Source: Paramecium pentaurelia (Eukaryota > Ciliophora > Oligohymenophorea > Peniculida > Parameciidae). Taken from it: a stretch of DNA of 64,000 bases. The notes beneath the pieces were generated by a model. That model made no database searches. It saw only the letters and a list, made by a program, of their open reading frames with translations, and was not told the DNA's origin. This document shows, piece after piece, positions 51,097 through 61,806 of the stretch. The stretch is from contig CAJJDO010000032.1 in assembly GCA_905183005.1 (NCBI GenBank), positions 496,001 through 560,000 of the forward strand. Reading direction: 5' to 3'. Positions within the stretch are counted from its first letter, which is position 1. Each line of letters opens with the position of its first letter. The translations under genes and the position numbers were made by a program.

Positions 51097-52308
51097 ATTG
51101 ATGGAAAGATAAGCTAAAATTGTTGTATTACTTGTAAGTTATGATAATCCAAGTGGAAAATATAAGTTTACATCTTCAACTAAATTCTTTTATGAATGGT
51201 TAAAGACACATGTAGAATGTCCAGTCTATTTTAATGATGCTATCATTGAAAATTTAGATGAATAATTAGAAACATAAACATATTAAGAAAATAGTGTTTT
51301 AGTATTAGAAAACTTATTCTTTTATCCAGATGAAGTTGGTTACACTGAAGAAGAACCTGATATTGAATCAAAAACACCTTTTAGAACTCTATTACCTTAT
51401 GGCAATATTTATATTATAGGAGATAGAGTGAATTTCTTTTCAAGATTTTATCCTTCTATTATTCATATGAATGCAGATTAAACAATTTTATCTTCAGCTA
51501 TTGCCAAAGATATACATATATTATGTCATAATCTTATGGGTTGTTAAGAAAGAAATGGAACTCTCATTCTAGGTGGAGATCTTACAGGTGATAAATTATT
51601 AACAATTGATTAATTATCTGGACATCTATCATCAATAATTTTGTTAGGTAAACTAGGATTATCATTCTATTTAACTATGTATGAGATACCAAGTGATCTT
51701 GTGTCAGAAGCTGTAAGAGATGTTATTAAAAATCTACTTAATGTTTTAAGAGATGAATCAACTGAAAAACCTCCATAAAGATTAACAAGAATCAGTCATC
51801 TACCTGAACAACCAAAACCTAAAGCAAGATTAATATGTCCATAAGATTATCTAATTACTACATTACCTGAAGGATATGATCCTGCTAATTAAGAACATGT
51901 ATAGATTGTGACTTCCACTATTGCACCTTTTGTACCTGAAGGCAATATTTAATTAGAAGAAGGAAAGATACTCTTAGATTATGGACCTAAAACTATTGAA
52001 ATTGTTAAAGAGGAAATATAAAATGCTTAAAGATTATTTTGGATAGATGATGCTAACCTTGGTTTATACAATATTTAAAAATAAATAACTGTCCCTGATT
52101 TTGAAGCTATTGCTTTACTTAAGAAATTAAGAGAAGAAGAAGCTGAAAGAGAAAGAGAGAGATTGGAAAAATTAAAAGAAAAAAAAGGAGGAAAAGGAAA
52201 TAAAAAAGGTCTCAAAGAAGAACCACCTAAGGAACCTATTAATAGTAATATATTATGAAATATTAATTTTTTAGTTAAAACTACAAAAGAAATTAATGTT
52301 CCAGTATT
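51097..52308 (+). repeat. re-start after N joint 7: duplicate of 49884-51095
   Basis: A 1,212-nt copy. At marker sites it matches copy A rather than copy B, so two sequence types alternate along the scaffold. Confidence 0.88.
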
Positions 52309-52815
52309 CAATCTCACTAATAGAGAATTAGGTTTATTTATTTATGAAATGAATCAAGAAAAAAAAGATAGACATTAACATGCCTAAAAATAAGGACATT
52401 AAGTTGCTTATGATTTCAATTAAGATTGTGTAGTCACTATTATTGGTGAAAAATTGGAGAAAGTACTTAATTAAGAAGATTTTCAAAATATAGGAAATGA
52501 GGAAGAAATTGAATAAGCTCCAGAACCCAGTTAAAAAGGATCTTAATTCCCTTAGAGTGAGGCAGGAGAAGATTAAAAGGAATAAGAGGAAGAATAAATT
52601 GAAGAAGAGAAAGTTAAAATTAATCAAGTATATTTAAATATCTTAAATCTTAGGTGAAATAATTATTAGCTGATTTCTTTATATAAGATTAAGATTTCAC
52701 TCTTTAATTTCTTGCTGGAAATTAAATTCATATCTAAACACTTGATGAGTATCCACCAAAACCTGAATCTGAAATTAATGAGGAGTAATATTTTGAAGAG
52801 GATAGTACTCCTTGA
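51097..52815 (+). CDS. MYCBPAP-PGK fusion protein, copy C (3' part)
   Basis: Repeats the PGK-like domain from the LMERQAKIVVLL segment and continues to the real C-terminus through introns 52245-52274 (30 nt) and 52628-52653 (26 nt). Beyond the PGK fold come a highly charged stretch (REEEAEREREREKLKEKKGG), a short folded segment (EINVPVFNLTNRELGLFIYE), an acidic Gln/Glu tract and the end QYFEEDSTP. The charged tails are common in axonemal proteins. Confidence 0.82.
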
Positions 52816-52849
52816 TATATATATATATACATAATATATATTATAATTA

Positions 52850-53722
52850 ATGTAATAATTTGATGTGCCTTTTATCAGGAGATAAAAATAAAATACTGAT
52901 ATTTGGAAGAGTCATCATTTTAAGGATTACTCATTTGAAGAAGAAAGATCTTCACATATATATAAAAAATAGCATAGAAGAAAAAGTTGTTATTGTTAAT
53001 TATGTGGAAAAATGAGTTTATTTCAATATACACAAATGAATCTATCGACTTGTATCAATTTCTTTACAAATAATCATATCGTACAATAAAAATTACAGAA
53101 ACAATAAGAACTTCTAAAAGTAAAATATTAGCCCAGAAATAATACTAATATATCTTATTCTTTTCGAAGTAAATCAATAATTAATTTTCAACGCTTATTA
53201 TTAGAGGATATTGCAAAGTCTAGATATAGAAAAAGTTGTGATTGTTCTTAATGTGGTACTCTAAATAAGTTTTAAATAAAATGGCAAAATTATAAAATGA
53301 TCAAAAAATAATAATAATTTCCTATTAACTAATTTAGAATCAAGAAAACAATAAAAAGATATTAATTTAGAAAATAATATACCGAATAATTCTCTCCTGC
53401 AAAAAATAGTGAACTTAGACATTTAAAAAAGAGAATGATTGAATTGGATTTAAATGATAACCAATTATTGTCCAAATTTCAATTAAAAAAAACTAAAAAT
53501 CCAAGAATACTGCATCATCAATAATCATTAAATTGTTTTGAAATATCATCAAGATAAAGAACTGATATCTTATCTCCTCTTGTAAATAAAAGAAAACATC
53601 TACCTTATTTGTAATTTAACTAAAATAGAAGCCCTCAATAAAAATAAATTCCAAAATAACCTATTTCAAACTAATAAAGAGATAATTTCAAAATACATCA
53701 TTAAAAATCTGGAATTTTTTGA
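52850..53722 (+). CDS. CxCxxCG-knuckle protein 1 (tandem family)
   Basis: Intronless, 290 aa, starting MQQFDVPFIRRQKQ. Two copies of a novel-looking motif: RRKSCYCQLCGKMSLFQY (Cys 47, 49, 52) and YRKSCDCSQCGTLNKFQ (Cys 130, 132, 135). The three Cys plus basic flanks could bind a metal, perhaps jointly between the two motifs. The remainder is strongly basic and Gln/Asn/Ser-rich, so largely disordered. Two paralogues follow head-to-tail within 2 kb. I know no described domain with this spacing. The start was chosen because it alone keeps the frame through the first motif. Confidence 0.72.
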
Positions 53723-53784
53723 TCATTCTTTAAATTTGATATTTAATTATTATATAATTATATAATCAAATACTTTTTTTATAA

Positions 53785-54591
53785 ATGTCCCTCACTTCTA
53801 TTATTCTCTCAGAATAGAAGAAACAAAGGAGCTTTTAAATAGTCTAAATATAGAATATTTGGGATGAATAAAAGTAGAGAAGAAAAAGTTGTACATGTTA
53901 TGATTGTGGAAAATTGAACTAATTTTAATACAAGCATATGAATGTTCCTAGTTATATACAATAATATTCAAAAAATAAAACTAATTTAAACGATAACTTT
54001 AAATCTTCATCTTAAAGACATATCAGTTATGATAATATTAGAATTGGAATTAATGGTGAGGATAAAATCTTTTAATGTTTACATACATTAAAAATATATA
54101 AGAGATAGAAAAGTTGTGATTGTTAACAATGTGGGATGAATAGTAAATTTCAAGAATTTAGTAAATCAATAAAAATAAATAGAGAGAAAAATAAAAAAAT
54201 GAATAAAAAGTAGAATTTAGAATAAATATTCAAAGGAATAAGTCCAATAAGATAAGTTTAATAGGATGATAATTTTGATATAGAGAATAATTAAAATAAT
54301 AAGAACATTTGCAATCTTTTTAATTAAGTTGTTCATAAAACATTTAAGAGATAATTAGTTAAACCTAAGAAATAAATAAATGGAGGATAATAAAATAGAA
54401 ATATTCTAAAGAGTGAATAAGGAAAATATAATTTAAAGACAAATTCTAGTAGTAGAGAATTTGGAGGGAAATGTGATACCAATAAGAAACTAAATCTTCC
54501 AATGGTTAAAAGTTCTTATATGAAAACAATCGAAATACTAAATATTTATGAAGTTTAAAAATATAATCCAAAATTTAGTAATCGTTAATGA
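53785..54591 (+). CDS. CxCxxCG-knuckle protein 2 (tandem family)
   Basis: Intronless, 268 aa, 62 bp after the first paralogue. Motif 1 RRKSCTCYDCGKLNQFQY (Cys 36, 38, 41) and motif 2 KRQKSCDCQQCGMNSKFQ (Cys 111, 113, 116) lie 75 residues apart, against 83 in paralogue 1. Outside the motifs the sequences have diverged greatly, with basic, Asn/Gln-rich composition retained. Upstream of motif 1 both proteins share an IW-(E/K) element (QNIWDEQKQ versus TDIWKSHH). Function unknown. Confidence 0.72.
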
Positions 54592-54638
54592 ATGTCTATA
54601 ATTAAATATTAATATTTATTAAATAAATAAGTTTAAGT

Positions 54639-55544
54639 ATGAAAAGGTATAGAAATAGAAGGAATGTAACGATTAAAAGAGAAATAGTTGAAAAAAAAAA
54701 TAAATTTTGTCAAAGTTTTGTAAATCTCGAAAATAAGTATATTTTGGATAATTAAAATGGGTAAACCAGAAGAATTAGTTGTTATGGAGATGAATTTGGA
54801 TAGATGAGTAAATTTTAGATTAGATTTAAAAACATTTTACCTGAATATAAAACTAAATAATCTATTCATGAGATAGAGATGAGAGAAAAAAGAAGAAGGT
54901 AAACACAAATTAGGGAGGATGTGGCTATTCTTAAATTTAGAAGAGGAATTTAAGATATTAGTAAAAGCAAAACAATAATCTAAACATTAAAAATGCTCAA
55001 GACATCTAATTAAGATTTTGATGAGATGGTGAAATAAATTAAGTAGCCATCTAATAATAAAAATATAAAGAAAAGACGAAGATATAGTTGTTATTGTGCT
55101 TAATGTGGAAAAATGAGTGAAAAATAAATAAGACATTAAAATGATCCATTTTTTGACAAATTTAATAAGTTTTTATAATAAATAAAAAACTAAAGCAGTA
55201 CATCCAGAAGACATAAGTATTAAGATAAACTTAAATCTCAAATTTAATAGGAAAACATAAAAATATCATATATTAGTTAAAATAAGTCGCCCATCAACAA
55301 ATATAAATCTGTCTCGAGAACTACTAAATTACTTCTAGAGTAATCTCAAATTAAGATATTTCAATACAGTTAAAGATATTCGGCATTTCCATCTCATAGA
55401 ATTAAAACTGAACCAACGTAATCATCACCTCGATCTTTTAAATTGTATCCAATTCAACTCAACAAATTAAGATAAGGTTAATCAACATATAAATCAATTC
55501 ATTTAAAAGATAGTTTCAAGACATTGGCTAGTATATATAGATGA
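54639..55544 (+). CDS. CxCxxCG-knuckle protein 3 (tandem family, first motif degenerate)
   Basis: Intronless, 301 aa, 47 bp after paralogue 2. The first motif is recognisable by its frame and flanks but has lost two of three cysteines: RRISCYGDEFGQMSKFQ (Cys 48 only). The second is intact: RRRYSCYCAQCGKMSEKQ (Cys 151, 153, 156). The spacing is larger than in the other two. Highly basic and Ser/Gln-rich C-terminus (SSPRSFKLYPIQL). The degenerate first copy argues that a single knuckle suffices or that this copy is relaxing. Confidence 0.7.
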
Positions 55545-55616
55545 AACATATAATATAAGAATATCTTATTATTTAAAAATTCTATTTCCATTATATTGAA
55601 TTAAAATAAATTAAAT

Positions 55617-56021
55617 ATGATAAATATGAAAAGAAATCGTGTGATGTCAACTGATGGAGTTTTAGCAGTAATTACAGATTAACTCTTAACAGAAAATAAG
55701 CCTCGATTCAGAAAACTAACAAAGAAATAAATGATGCAAAAAAAACATACTAATGATTTAGATTCCTCATTTGAAATCATTGAAAAGAATACTCCTTAAT
55801 TGAAGAATAAAAAAATTAAAATAACTAAATAAGCATTAGATCATTTTATAAATAAGACATTTGTAGTTATTAGTGATGATGAAGCTGAAATATTAATTAA
55901 TCATTCCAATTCAATCAAAAATGAAACAACTTCTAGATCCTCTTCAATCTTATCTTTTTCAAGCAGCAATTTAGAATAATGGGAATAAGCAGAAAAAAAA
56001 GTCAAAATAGGTGAGAATTGA
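55617..56021 (+). CDS. small basic protein, 134 aa, unknown
   Basis: Intronless frame MINMKRNRVMSTDGVLAVIT to KKVKIGEN. Basic N-terminal half (RKLTKKQMMQKKH) and a Ser-rich C-terminal half (TTSRSSSILSFSSSN). No domain recognised. It follows the knuckle array by 72 bp but lacks the motif. Confidence 0.5.
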
Positions 56022-56058
56022 ATATCTATATATGTATTAATAAAATAAATATATTATA

Positions 56059-56722
56059 ATGCAAAGATCGTTTCCAACATAATCTCAACCTGTTTTAAGC
56101 AGAAAAAGTAAAATTAGTGAATTAGAAGAGGTTATTTGATCATTTGAAACTAGAATTTGTTTTCCAAGTTGGATAACCTCTTTATTGATTAACCAAAATA
56201 AGAATAAGTTTAAACATTACAACCAAAAGTTGATTTACTTGAATAGGCAAAATAGAGAATTTAATAAAAGAAAGAAGCAAATCCTTCATTTTTTGAAGAA
56301 GGAAGAAAGAAATTAGCTGCATAGAGAAAAAAGGACACCTTTTTAATCACAGCAGTTAATTCAATGCCATAAAAATAATAAAAAAAATAGAATCAGAATA
56401 AAGAGTATTATAAGGAAGAAACTGATTGCAATAATATGCTTAAAGATTTGATTGCTCAAGAAGAAAGACCTTATGATGATTTAGCTGAATTAAGAAGAAT
56501 GATTGCTTAAACAGAATAATGTATGGTAGAATATGTGGATGACATGTATAGAAATTATTAATTAGGCATAAATTAAATAAGAATGTAGTAAAATATAATA
56601 ATGAAGCAAGAAAAATAGGAATGGGTGTTGATGTTTAATTGTTTGACTTTGTAGATCATAAATGCAACAAATATTTAACCAAGTCTAAGACTACTACGAT
56701 TATTAAAGATAAAAAATATTGA
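56059..56722 (+). CDS. coiled-coil protein, 206 aa, unknown
   Basis: Three exons (introns 56131-56153, 23 nt, and 56546-56565, 20 nt). Gln/Lys-rich helices (VDLLEQAKQRIQQKKEANP), then ERPYDDLAELRRMIAQTEQ, and a C-terminal part NVVKYNNEARKIGMGVDVQL. The last intron, 20 nt, removes a frame that would otherwise give a different tail, so the C-terminus is less sure. No family recognised. Confidence 0.5.
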
Positions 56723-56843
56723 ATTGCTATAACGTATAAATTACATAATAATATTCATTAAATTATTAAATTATGAATTATATAAATGAACAAATCCTAC
56801 GCAATATAATATATCATTTTTTAAATCCACAATTTAAAAATTC

Positions 56844-57792
56844 ATGTTATTGTCCTATTACTAAAAAGTTAAGCCTCTTATAGCTGCTCATAGAGGATTA
56901 TCCAGTCTTTACCCAGGTATTTTATAACTTAAACGTAGAAAATACATTAGAAGGATTTAAATCTGCACTCTAATTTTCTGATTTTATTGAATTAGATGTC
57001 GTTTTAAACAAAGATGGACTACCTGTAGTTTGTCATGATGCTTTTTTAAGTTTAGTAAGTGATGTTAAAAATCATAATAAATTTGAAAATCGAAAACAGT
57101 CTAGAATTCTATAAGATAAAGAAAAATCAGATTGGTGGATTTCTGATTTCACTTTTGAAGAATTGAAAGAATTACATTTGAGTTAATGTATTAATAATCG
57201 TAAAAGTGAATATGATGGACATCTTTAAATACCTTCTTTAAAAGAAATATTTGAGTATTTTTTGAAGTATAATTAAAACACTGACAATAAGAAAGGAATC
57301 CTTTTAGAAATTAAAGATTTCGAATATCATTACAAATACTGTAATATTAATATTGCTGAAATTATACATAACTTTTTATAAGAATAAGGTTTAAGTACAC
57401 TTAATGAATGCTCTTAAAAATTACCAATAGTGATTATGGCATTTGATAAATAAGTTCTGTAATATTTTAGTGCACGTTCTGATCTTCCTTTAGCATAATT
57501 GGTTTGGTTTGAAGATAAAAATATTCCAACGATAACTGAAATTGTTCAATATGCTAAAATAGTTGGTTTAGATTTAAGATTAGTTTGGTAAAATAATTAA
57601 ACTCATGAATATTATAATGAGGCTAAAAAGAATGGTTTAATTATATATGGATGGACATTTTAAGATGATAATGAAGATATCAAGAAATTATTTGATGAAT
57701 AAGACATAGGTAAAATATATTAAAGGAGTAGCACATTGCTTTAAGGAATTATAACAGAATTTCCTTAAGAAGCAGTAAAATTCATCCTTTGA
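56844..57792 (+). CDS. glycerophosphodiester phosphodiesterase
   Basis: Two exons (intron 56917-56938) give 308 aa. Near the N-terminus is PLIAAHRGLSSLYPENTLEGF with the catalytic His-Arg-Gly; next FIELDVVLNKDGLPVVCHDAF supplies Glu, Asp and the second catalytic His. Later GILLEIKDF carries the metal-binding Glu, and the end GLIIYGWTF is the usual TIM-barrel strand. All GDPD catalytic residues are present, so it should hydrolyse glycerophosphodiesters to glycerol-3-phosphate and an alcohol. No signal peptide is evident; a cytosolic enzyme is likely. Confidence 0.92.
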
Positions 57793-57911
57793 ATTATTTT
57801 TATTCATTTTCTTTGCTTATAAAACCAATATATTTGATAATACTTATTAAAATAATTGGTATAAGTATTACAAATTACAAATATTTTTATACAATATAAA
57901 AACAATAAAAA

Positions 57912-58928
57912 ATGTTTAATAATATTATTTAATCAAAATATTACCCTATTATTGGAGGTAGTTTGATTATACTCTTCTACCTTCATTATTCTTTACCATT
58001 ATTGACATTAGCTTATTTTATAATAGCATATTATGTTCATAAATATTAAAGAGGTCCAATAAGGATATATAATTAAGTTAATCTGGAAGGCAAAATTGTT
58101 ATAATAACAGGAGCAAGTGCAGGTATAGGAAAGGAAACAGCAAAAAGATTGGCATGGTAAAATGCAACTATTATATTTGCGTGTAGAGATGAATTGAAAA
58201 CAATGAAAGTTATTAATGAAATTAAATAAGAAACCGGAAATTAAAAATTACATTATATGAATCTTTAATTGGATGATTATGATAATGTAAAAGAATTTGT
58301 AAAGAACTTTAAAATTAAATTTGGTATATTAGATATTCTTATTAATAATGCTGGTATTGCATAATGGTGGCACAAATATAATAAAAATAATCATGAATTA
58401 GTTTTTTCCACTAATTACTTAGGGCATTTTCTTTTAACAAAACTATTATTAGATTCAATGAGCAAGGAAAGTAGAATAATAATAGTTTCATCTGTTATGC
58501 ACGAATTGATTAGATCTAAATTGAATTTTAATGATGTTTTAAATGGTAAATATTTAGAAAATTATAATAATACTAAATATTGTGGAGTATTATTCTGTTT
58601 AAAGCTATCCTAAATATTAAAGAATACAAAAGTAGTAGCTCTTCATCCTGGAGTAATAAAAACGGAACTCTTAGATAAAGCTGGAAATACAATACTATTG
58701 TAAATCATATAAAAGCTTTTGTTTTGGTTTTTCAGACCTATGACTTTATCAGTTGAAGAAGGTGCTGAAACAACATTGTATTGTGCTTTAATGCCTTACA
58801 GAGAACTATTGAATGGCGGATATTATGAAAAAAACAAATTAAGCAAGTGCAGCAAGACTATTTAGAAATTGAATTAAATTGAAGAATTATGGGAATTCAG
58901 CAATTAAATATTAAAAGAATATTTATGA
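57912..58928 (+). CDS. short-chain dehydrogenase/reductase (retinol-dehydrogenase-like)
   Basis: Intronless, 338 aa. An N-terminal membrane anchor (SLIILFYLHYSLPLLTLAYFIIAYY) precedes a classical SDR: IVIITGASAGIGKETAKRLA (TGxxxGIG cofactor motif), LDILINNAGIA (NNAG), Ser in IIIVSSVMH, and the catalytic pair in YNNTKYCGVLF (YxxxK). PGVIKTEL is the PGxxxT segment. The N-terminal anchor and sequence flavour resemble retinol dehydrogenases/RDH11-14 of the ER. The actual substrate is unknown. Confidence 0.92.
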
Positions 58929-59505
58929 GTTTGAAATTATTCAATTTGGTGTTCAAAATAAACCAATTATAATTATTTTCTATATTTTATAAATATGAAT
59001 CTTAATCCAAAAATAATTTATTCAAGATTAGAGTTATATTATTAATATTAATTAATTTTTATCATTGAAATCTCAATTGGAAACAATCATAAAAGAAAAC
59101 AAATATTTTTAAATGATAATCAAACCTTAGAATTTCGTCTAAAATAATTTAATATAAAATACTAATATATACATTTAAATTATAAATCAAATGTTATTAT
59201 AAAAATTCAATAATAATATATAAGTAAGACTATCCTATTTAAATTACTTCTAAAATGATTAAAATATAAATTTTCATCCAAATTATTAACTTATCATAAA
59301 AAACTTAATTTTTAAATCAAAAAAATACTCACTCTAAAATTTTTAAGAAACACAAAATCATATTAATTTAAATACAAATTATAATTAGATTGAATGAATA
59401 TGGGAAATTTTAAGGAATAAATAAGGTTATTATGCATGTTTTCTTAATAAATAAAGTATACTTTGACTAGTTTATAATTGAAATCAAAACCAAATTCTCG
59501 ATATA
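58929..59505. other. intergenic region upstream of the tRNA gene
   Basis: About 580 bp, AT-rich, no coding frame or repeat seen. Confidence 0.4.
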
Positions 59506-59587
59506 GCACACATGCCCGAGTGGTCTAAGGGGCCGCACTCAAGATGCGGTGAGTCATTCTCGCGTGAGTTCAAATCTCACTGTGTGC
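59506..59587 (+). tRNA. tRNA-Leu(CAA)
   Basis: Seven-base acceptor arms GCACACA and TGTGTGC pair perfectly. The A box reads TGCCCGAGTGG and the B box AGTTCAAATCT. The anticodon stem CCGCA/TGCGG encloses CTCAAGA, giving anticodon CAA (leucine, codon TTG). A long variable arm fits a type II tRNA. CCA is not encoded and no intron is present. Confidence 0.95.
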
Positions 59588-59589
59588 AA

Positions 59590-59596
59590 TTTTTTT
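59590..59596 (+). terminator. RNA polymerase III T-run terminator
   Basis: Seven T's begin two bases after the tRNA acceptor stem, the standard Pol III stop. Confidence 0.8.
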
Positions 59597-60033
59597 AATT
59601 TATGATCATTTTAAATTAATATTTTTATATTCATTTAATTTTTTTTTCAATAACCCATAAACATGAAGTTGATAATTTATCTGTCATTATAACTTCATAT
59701 TATGTTTATTGCATTTCTGATAATGATGGTCCTTAACACAAATATTTATTGATTGGTTAATAAAATAAAAAAAATGGTTTACCCACAATGAGTTGTTAAT
59801 TATCAATAGCTATAAAATGATAATTATATATATACTTGAAATAATAAATGATTATTATATAGGTGATGGCATACCCCTGACTTAATTACCATTTTTAGAT
59901 TTGGCTAGATTTATCTCATCTACACTTAAAAATTTGATTGTTTCTTAATGAACTAAATTTATTGGCATTTAATCTTGGATCTACTTTTAGGCCATTTAAA
60001 AAGTTTATTATATCACCCACCAATCATTAACTA
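59597..60033. other. intergenic region with an imperfect inverted repeat
   Basis: About 440 bp between the tRNA and the MIR gene. At 59657-59708 an imperfect palindrome (ATAAACATGAAGTT against AACTTCATATTATGTTTAT) could form a hairpin with a 20-base loop. No coding frame or known RNA recognised. Confidence 0.4.
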
Positions 60034-60810
60034 TCATTTTTAATAAATAATATTACCATCTCTTTCATAACTAAAACATGTAATTTCTTGCATTCCAGTA
60101 GAAGAATATTTATTTTTATGAGAATGTAAAGAGTATCCACTTTTATAATTTCTTATGATTATTTTATCACTATCAAAGATTTCTTGATTATTTATCTTCA
60201 ATTACCAAGTTGGTTTAATTTCAAATAATTATTATTTCTCTGGATTCAATTTAATAATTTCCCAATTATTATAATCGCTATCCTTACTGCAAGATATTTC
60301 TTTATATTCTTTGACCTATTTGGAAGTATAATTTTTATTTGAGGCTTATAAAAAATGAGTTAATTTTGTAGTTTAGATCTTCAATTGTACACCACTCTAT
60401 ATATTATATGACTTTGTTTAAAATATTTATTCTCCCTGTTATTGCAAAATCAATGGATAATTTTCTTATCTTTTCTCATGCAAGGAAACCCTTACTTAGT
60501 TAGAAACTTCTGAAAATTTCTCAAATTCATATATCAAAAACAATTTAGTACTTAAATTCTTTAGAAAAACAATATCACCATAATTTATTCTATTTATATC
60601 ATCAAACATTTTAATTATAGTCCAAAGTGTATAATGGTTATTTGGATCATCACTTCCAACCACGTAATAATTATTTATGTTTGGAGTACTACTAAACAAA
60701 AATCCCTTCTCTTAAGTATTAAATCCTGTAGCAGTCAAATAGCTTCCTGTTTTAGTATTTCTGATTTGAACCACTTCACTAACCAGGATTTCTTAATCAA
60801 ATTACTACAT
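60034..60810 (-). CDS. MIR-domain protein (SDF2-like fold)
   Basis: Intronless, 258 aa. Three MIR-type repeats can be followed: VQIRNTKTGSYLTATGF with HYTLWTII; GDIVFLKNLSTKLFLI with SDYNNWEII; and DKIIIRNYKSGYSLHSHKN. The VxLxHxxTxxYLHSH pattern and the Trp-Ile ends of each repeat match the beta-trefoil MIR domain found in protein O-mannosyltransferases, SDF2, and IP3 and ryanodine receptors. No signal peptide, TM helix or channel domain is present, so it looks like a stand-alone MIR protein. Partner unknown. Confidence 0.75.
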
Positions 60811-61229
60811 AATTTTTTATCTATTATATAAAATTTCTTTAATAACAAAAGACTTAATGATAAACAATTCTATATATGGAACGCTCTTTATATTAAATTT
60901 CATCTCTTTAAATCAAACAAAATAGATAATAATAATTTGGAAAAGCATAATAACTCTATTTTTTTTCTATTTAATAATTTATATATATATATATATAAAA
61001 TTACTGGGAATATTATCCATATAATAATTAATGTATATAATAACACTTTTATAAATTATGTTATAAGTATTTAATTAATAAATTGAAAGGATCTATACAA
61101 TTTCAAAATTTAAAAAAGAATTGATAAAGGATAATGATTAAATTTAATTCTAGAAAAACAATAAAAAATCATCTAAACAAATTTTTTAGATAAAGGGTAA
61201 AAAAAGATGTATAATAAAAATAGTGAAAA
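60811..61229. other. intergenic region with a (TA)n tract
   Basis: About 420 bp; a TA-dinucleotide run at about 60979-60997. Otherwise AT-rich without a supported gene. Confidence 0.4.
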
Positions 61230-61791
61230 TCATATATTTTATTATCGAAAGTAATCACTAAAACTTAATTTCTTTAATCCATCTTTATAAACTTTTAATG
61301 TTAAGATTTCTTAACTTTATTCAACAATTTTAGTCTATTATTCATATAAAAGTTGCTTTAATTATTCATTTTCTTATTTCAATATTTCCATTTCTTGTAC
61401 TTAATCATGATTCTATTGCAATAACATTAAGATTCTCATTTCTAATTATTATTATTCTTCATTTTTTTATTGTACAAGTTCTAAGTCTTTATTGATAAAA
61501 ATTACTATATTCAAATTCTTAAACATATTCTTATAGCTTTTATTATTCTTTAATTTTATTAACAGTTTCAATAGCTTCACTTTTAATTCTTGTGCCATTT
61601 TTTGAAATTGAATTTACTTTTACACCTGAACTTCCACTAACTCTAACTAATTTTTCTGGAGTAACAAATTTTTATTAAGGTATTGGTGAATGAGATTAAT
61701 TATGAGAATTTCTCATATATAAGGAATGAGATGGTGTTCTTATCATTTTAAATTTTGATTTATTTGAATTATTAACATCAAAAATATGCAT
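61230..61791 (-). CDS. small coiled-coil protein, 180 aa
   Basis: Two exons with a 19-nt intron (61487-61505), among the shortest here. The N-terminal half is Ser/Lys-rich (VRVSGSSGVKVNSISKNGTR); the second half is a Gln/Glu coiled coil (LEMRILMLLQQNHDQVQEME). It starts 15 bp after the end of the papain-like gene. No family recognised. Confidence 0.6.
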
Positions 61792-61806
61792 ACTTTATAA
61801 TAATAT

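Noticed and set aside
52075..52627. Minus-strand hydrophobic frames
   Set aside because: They lie opposite the charged tail of the MYCBPAP-PGK gene and show no conserved features.
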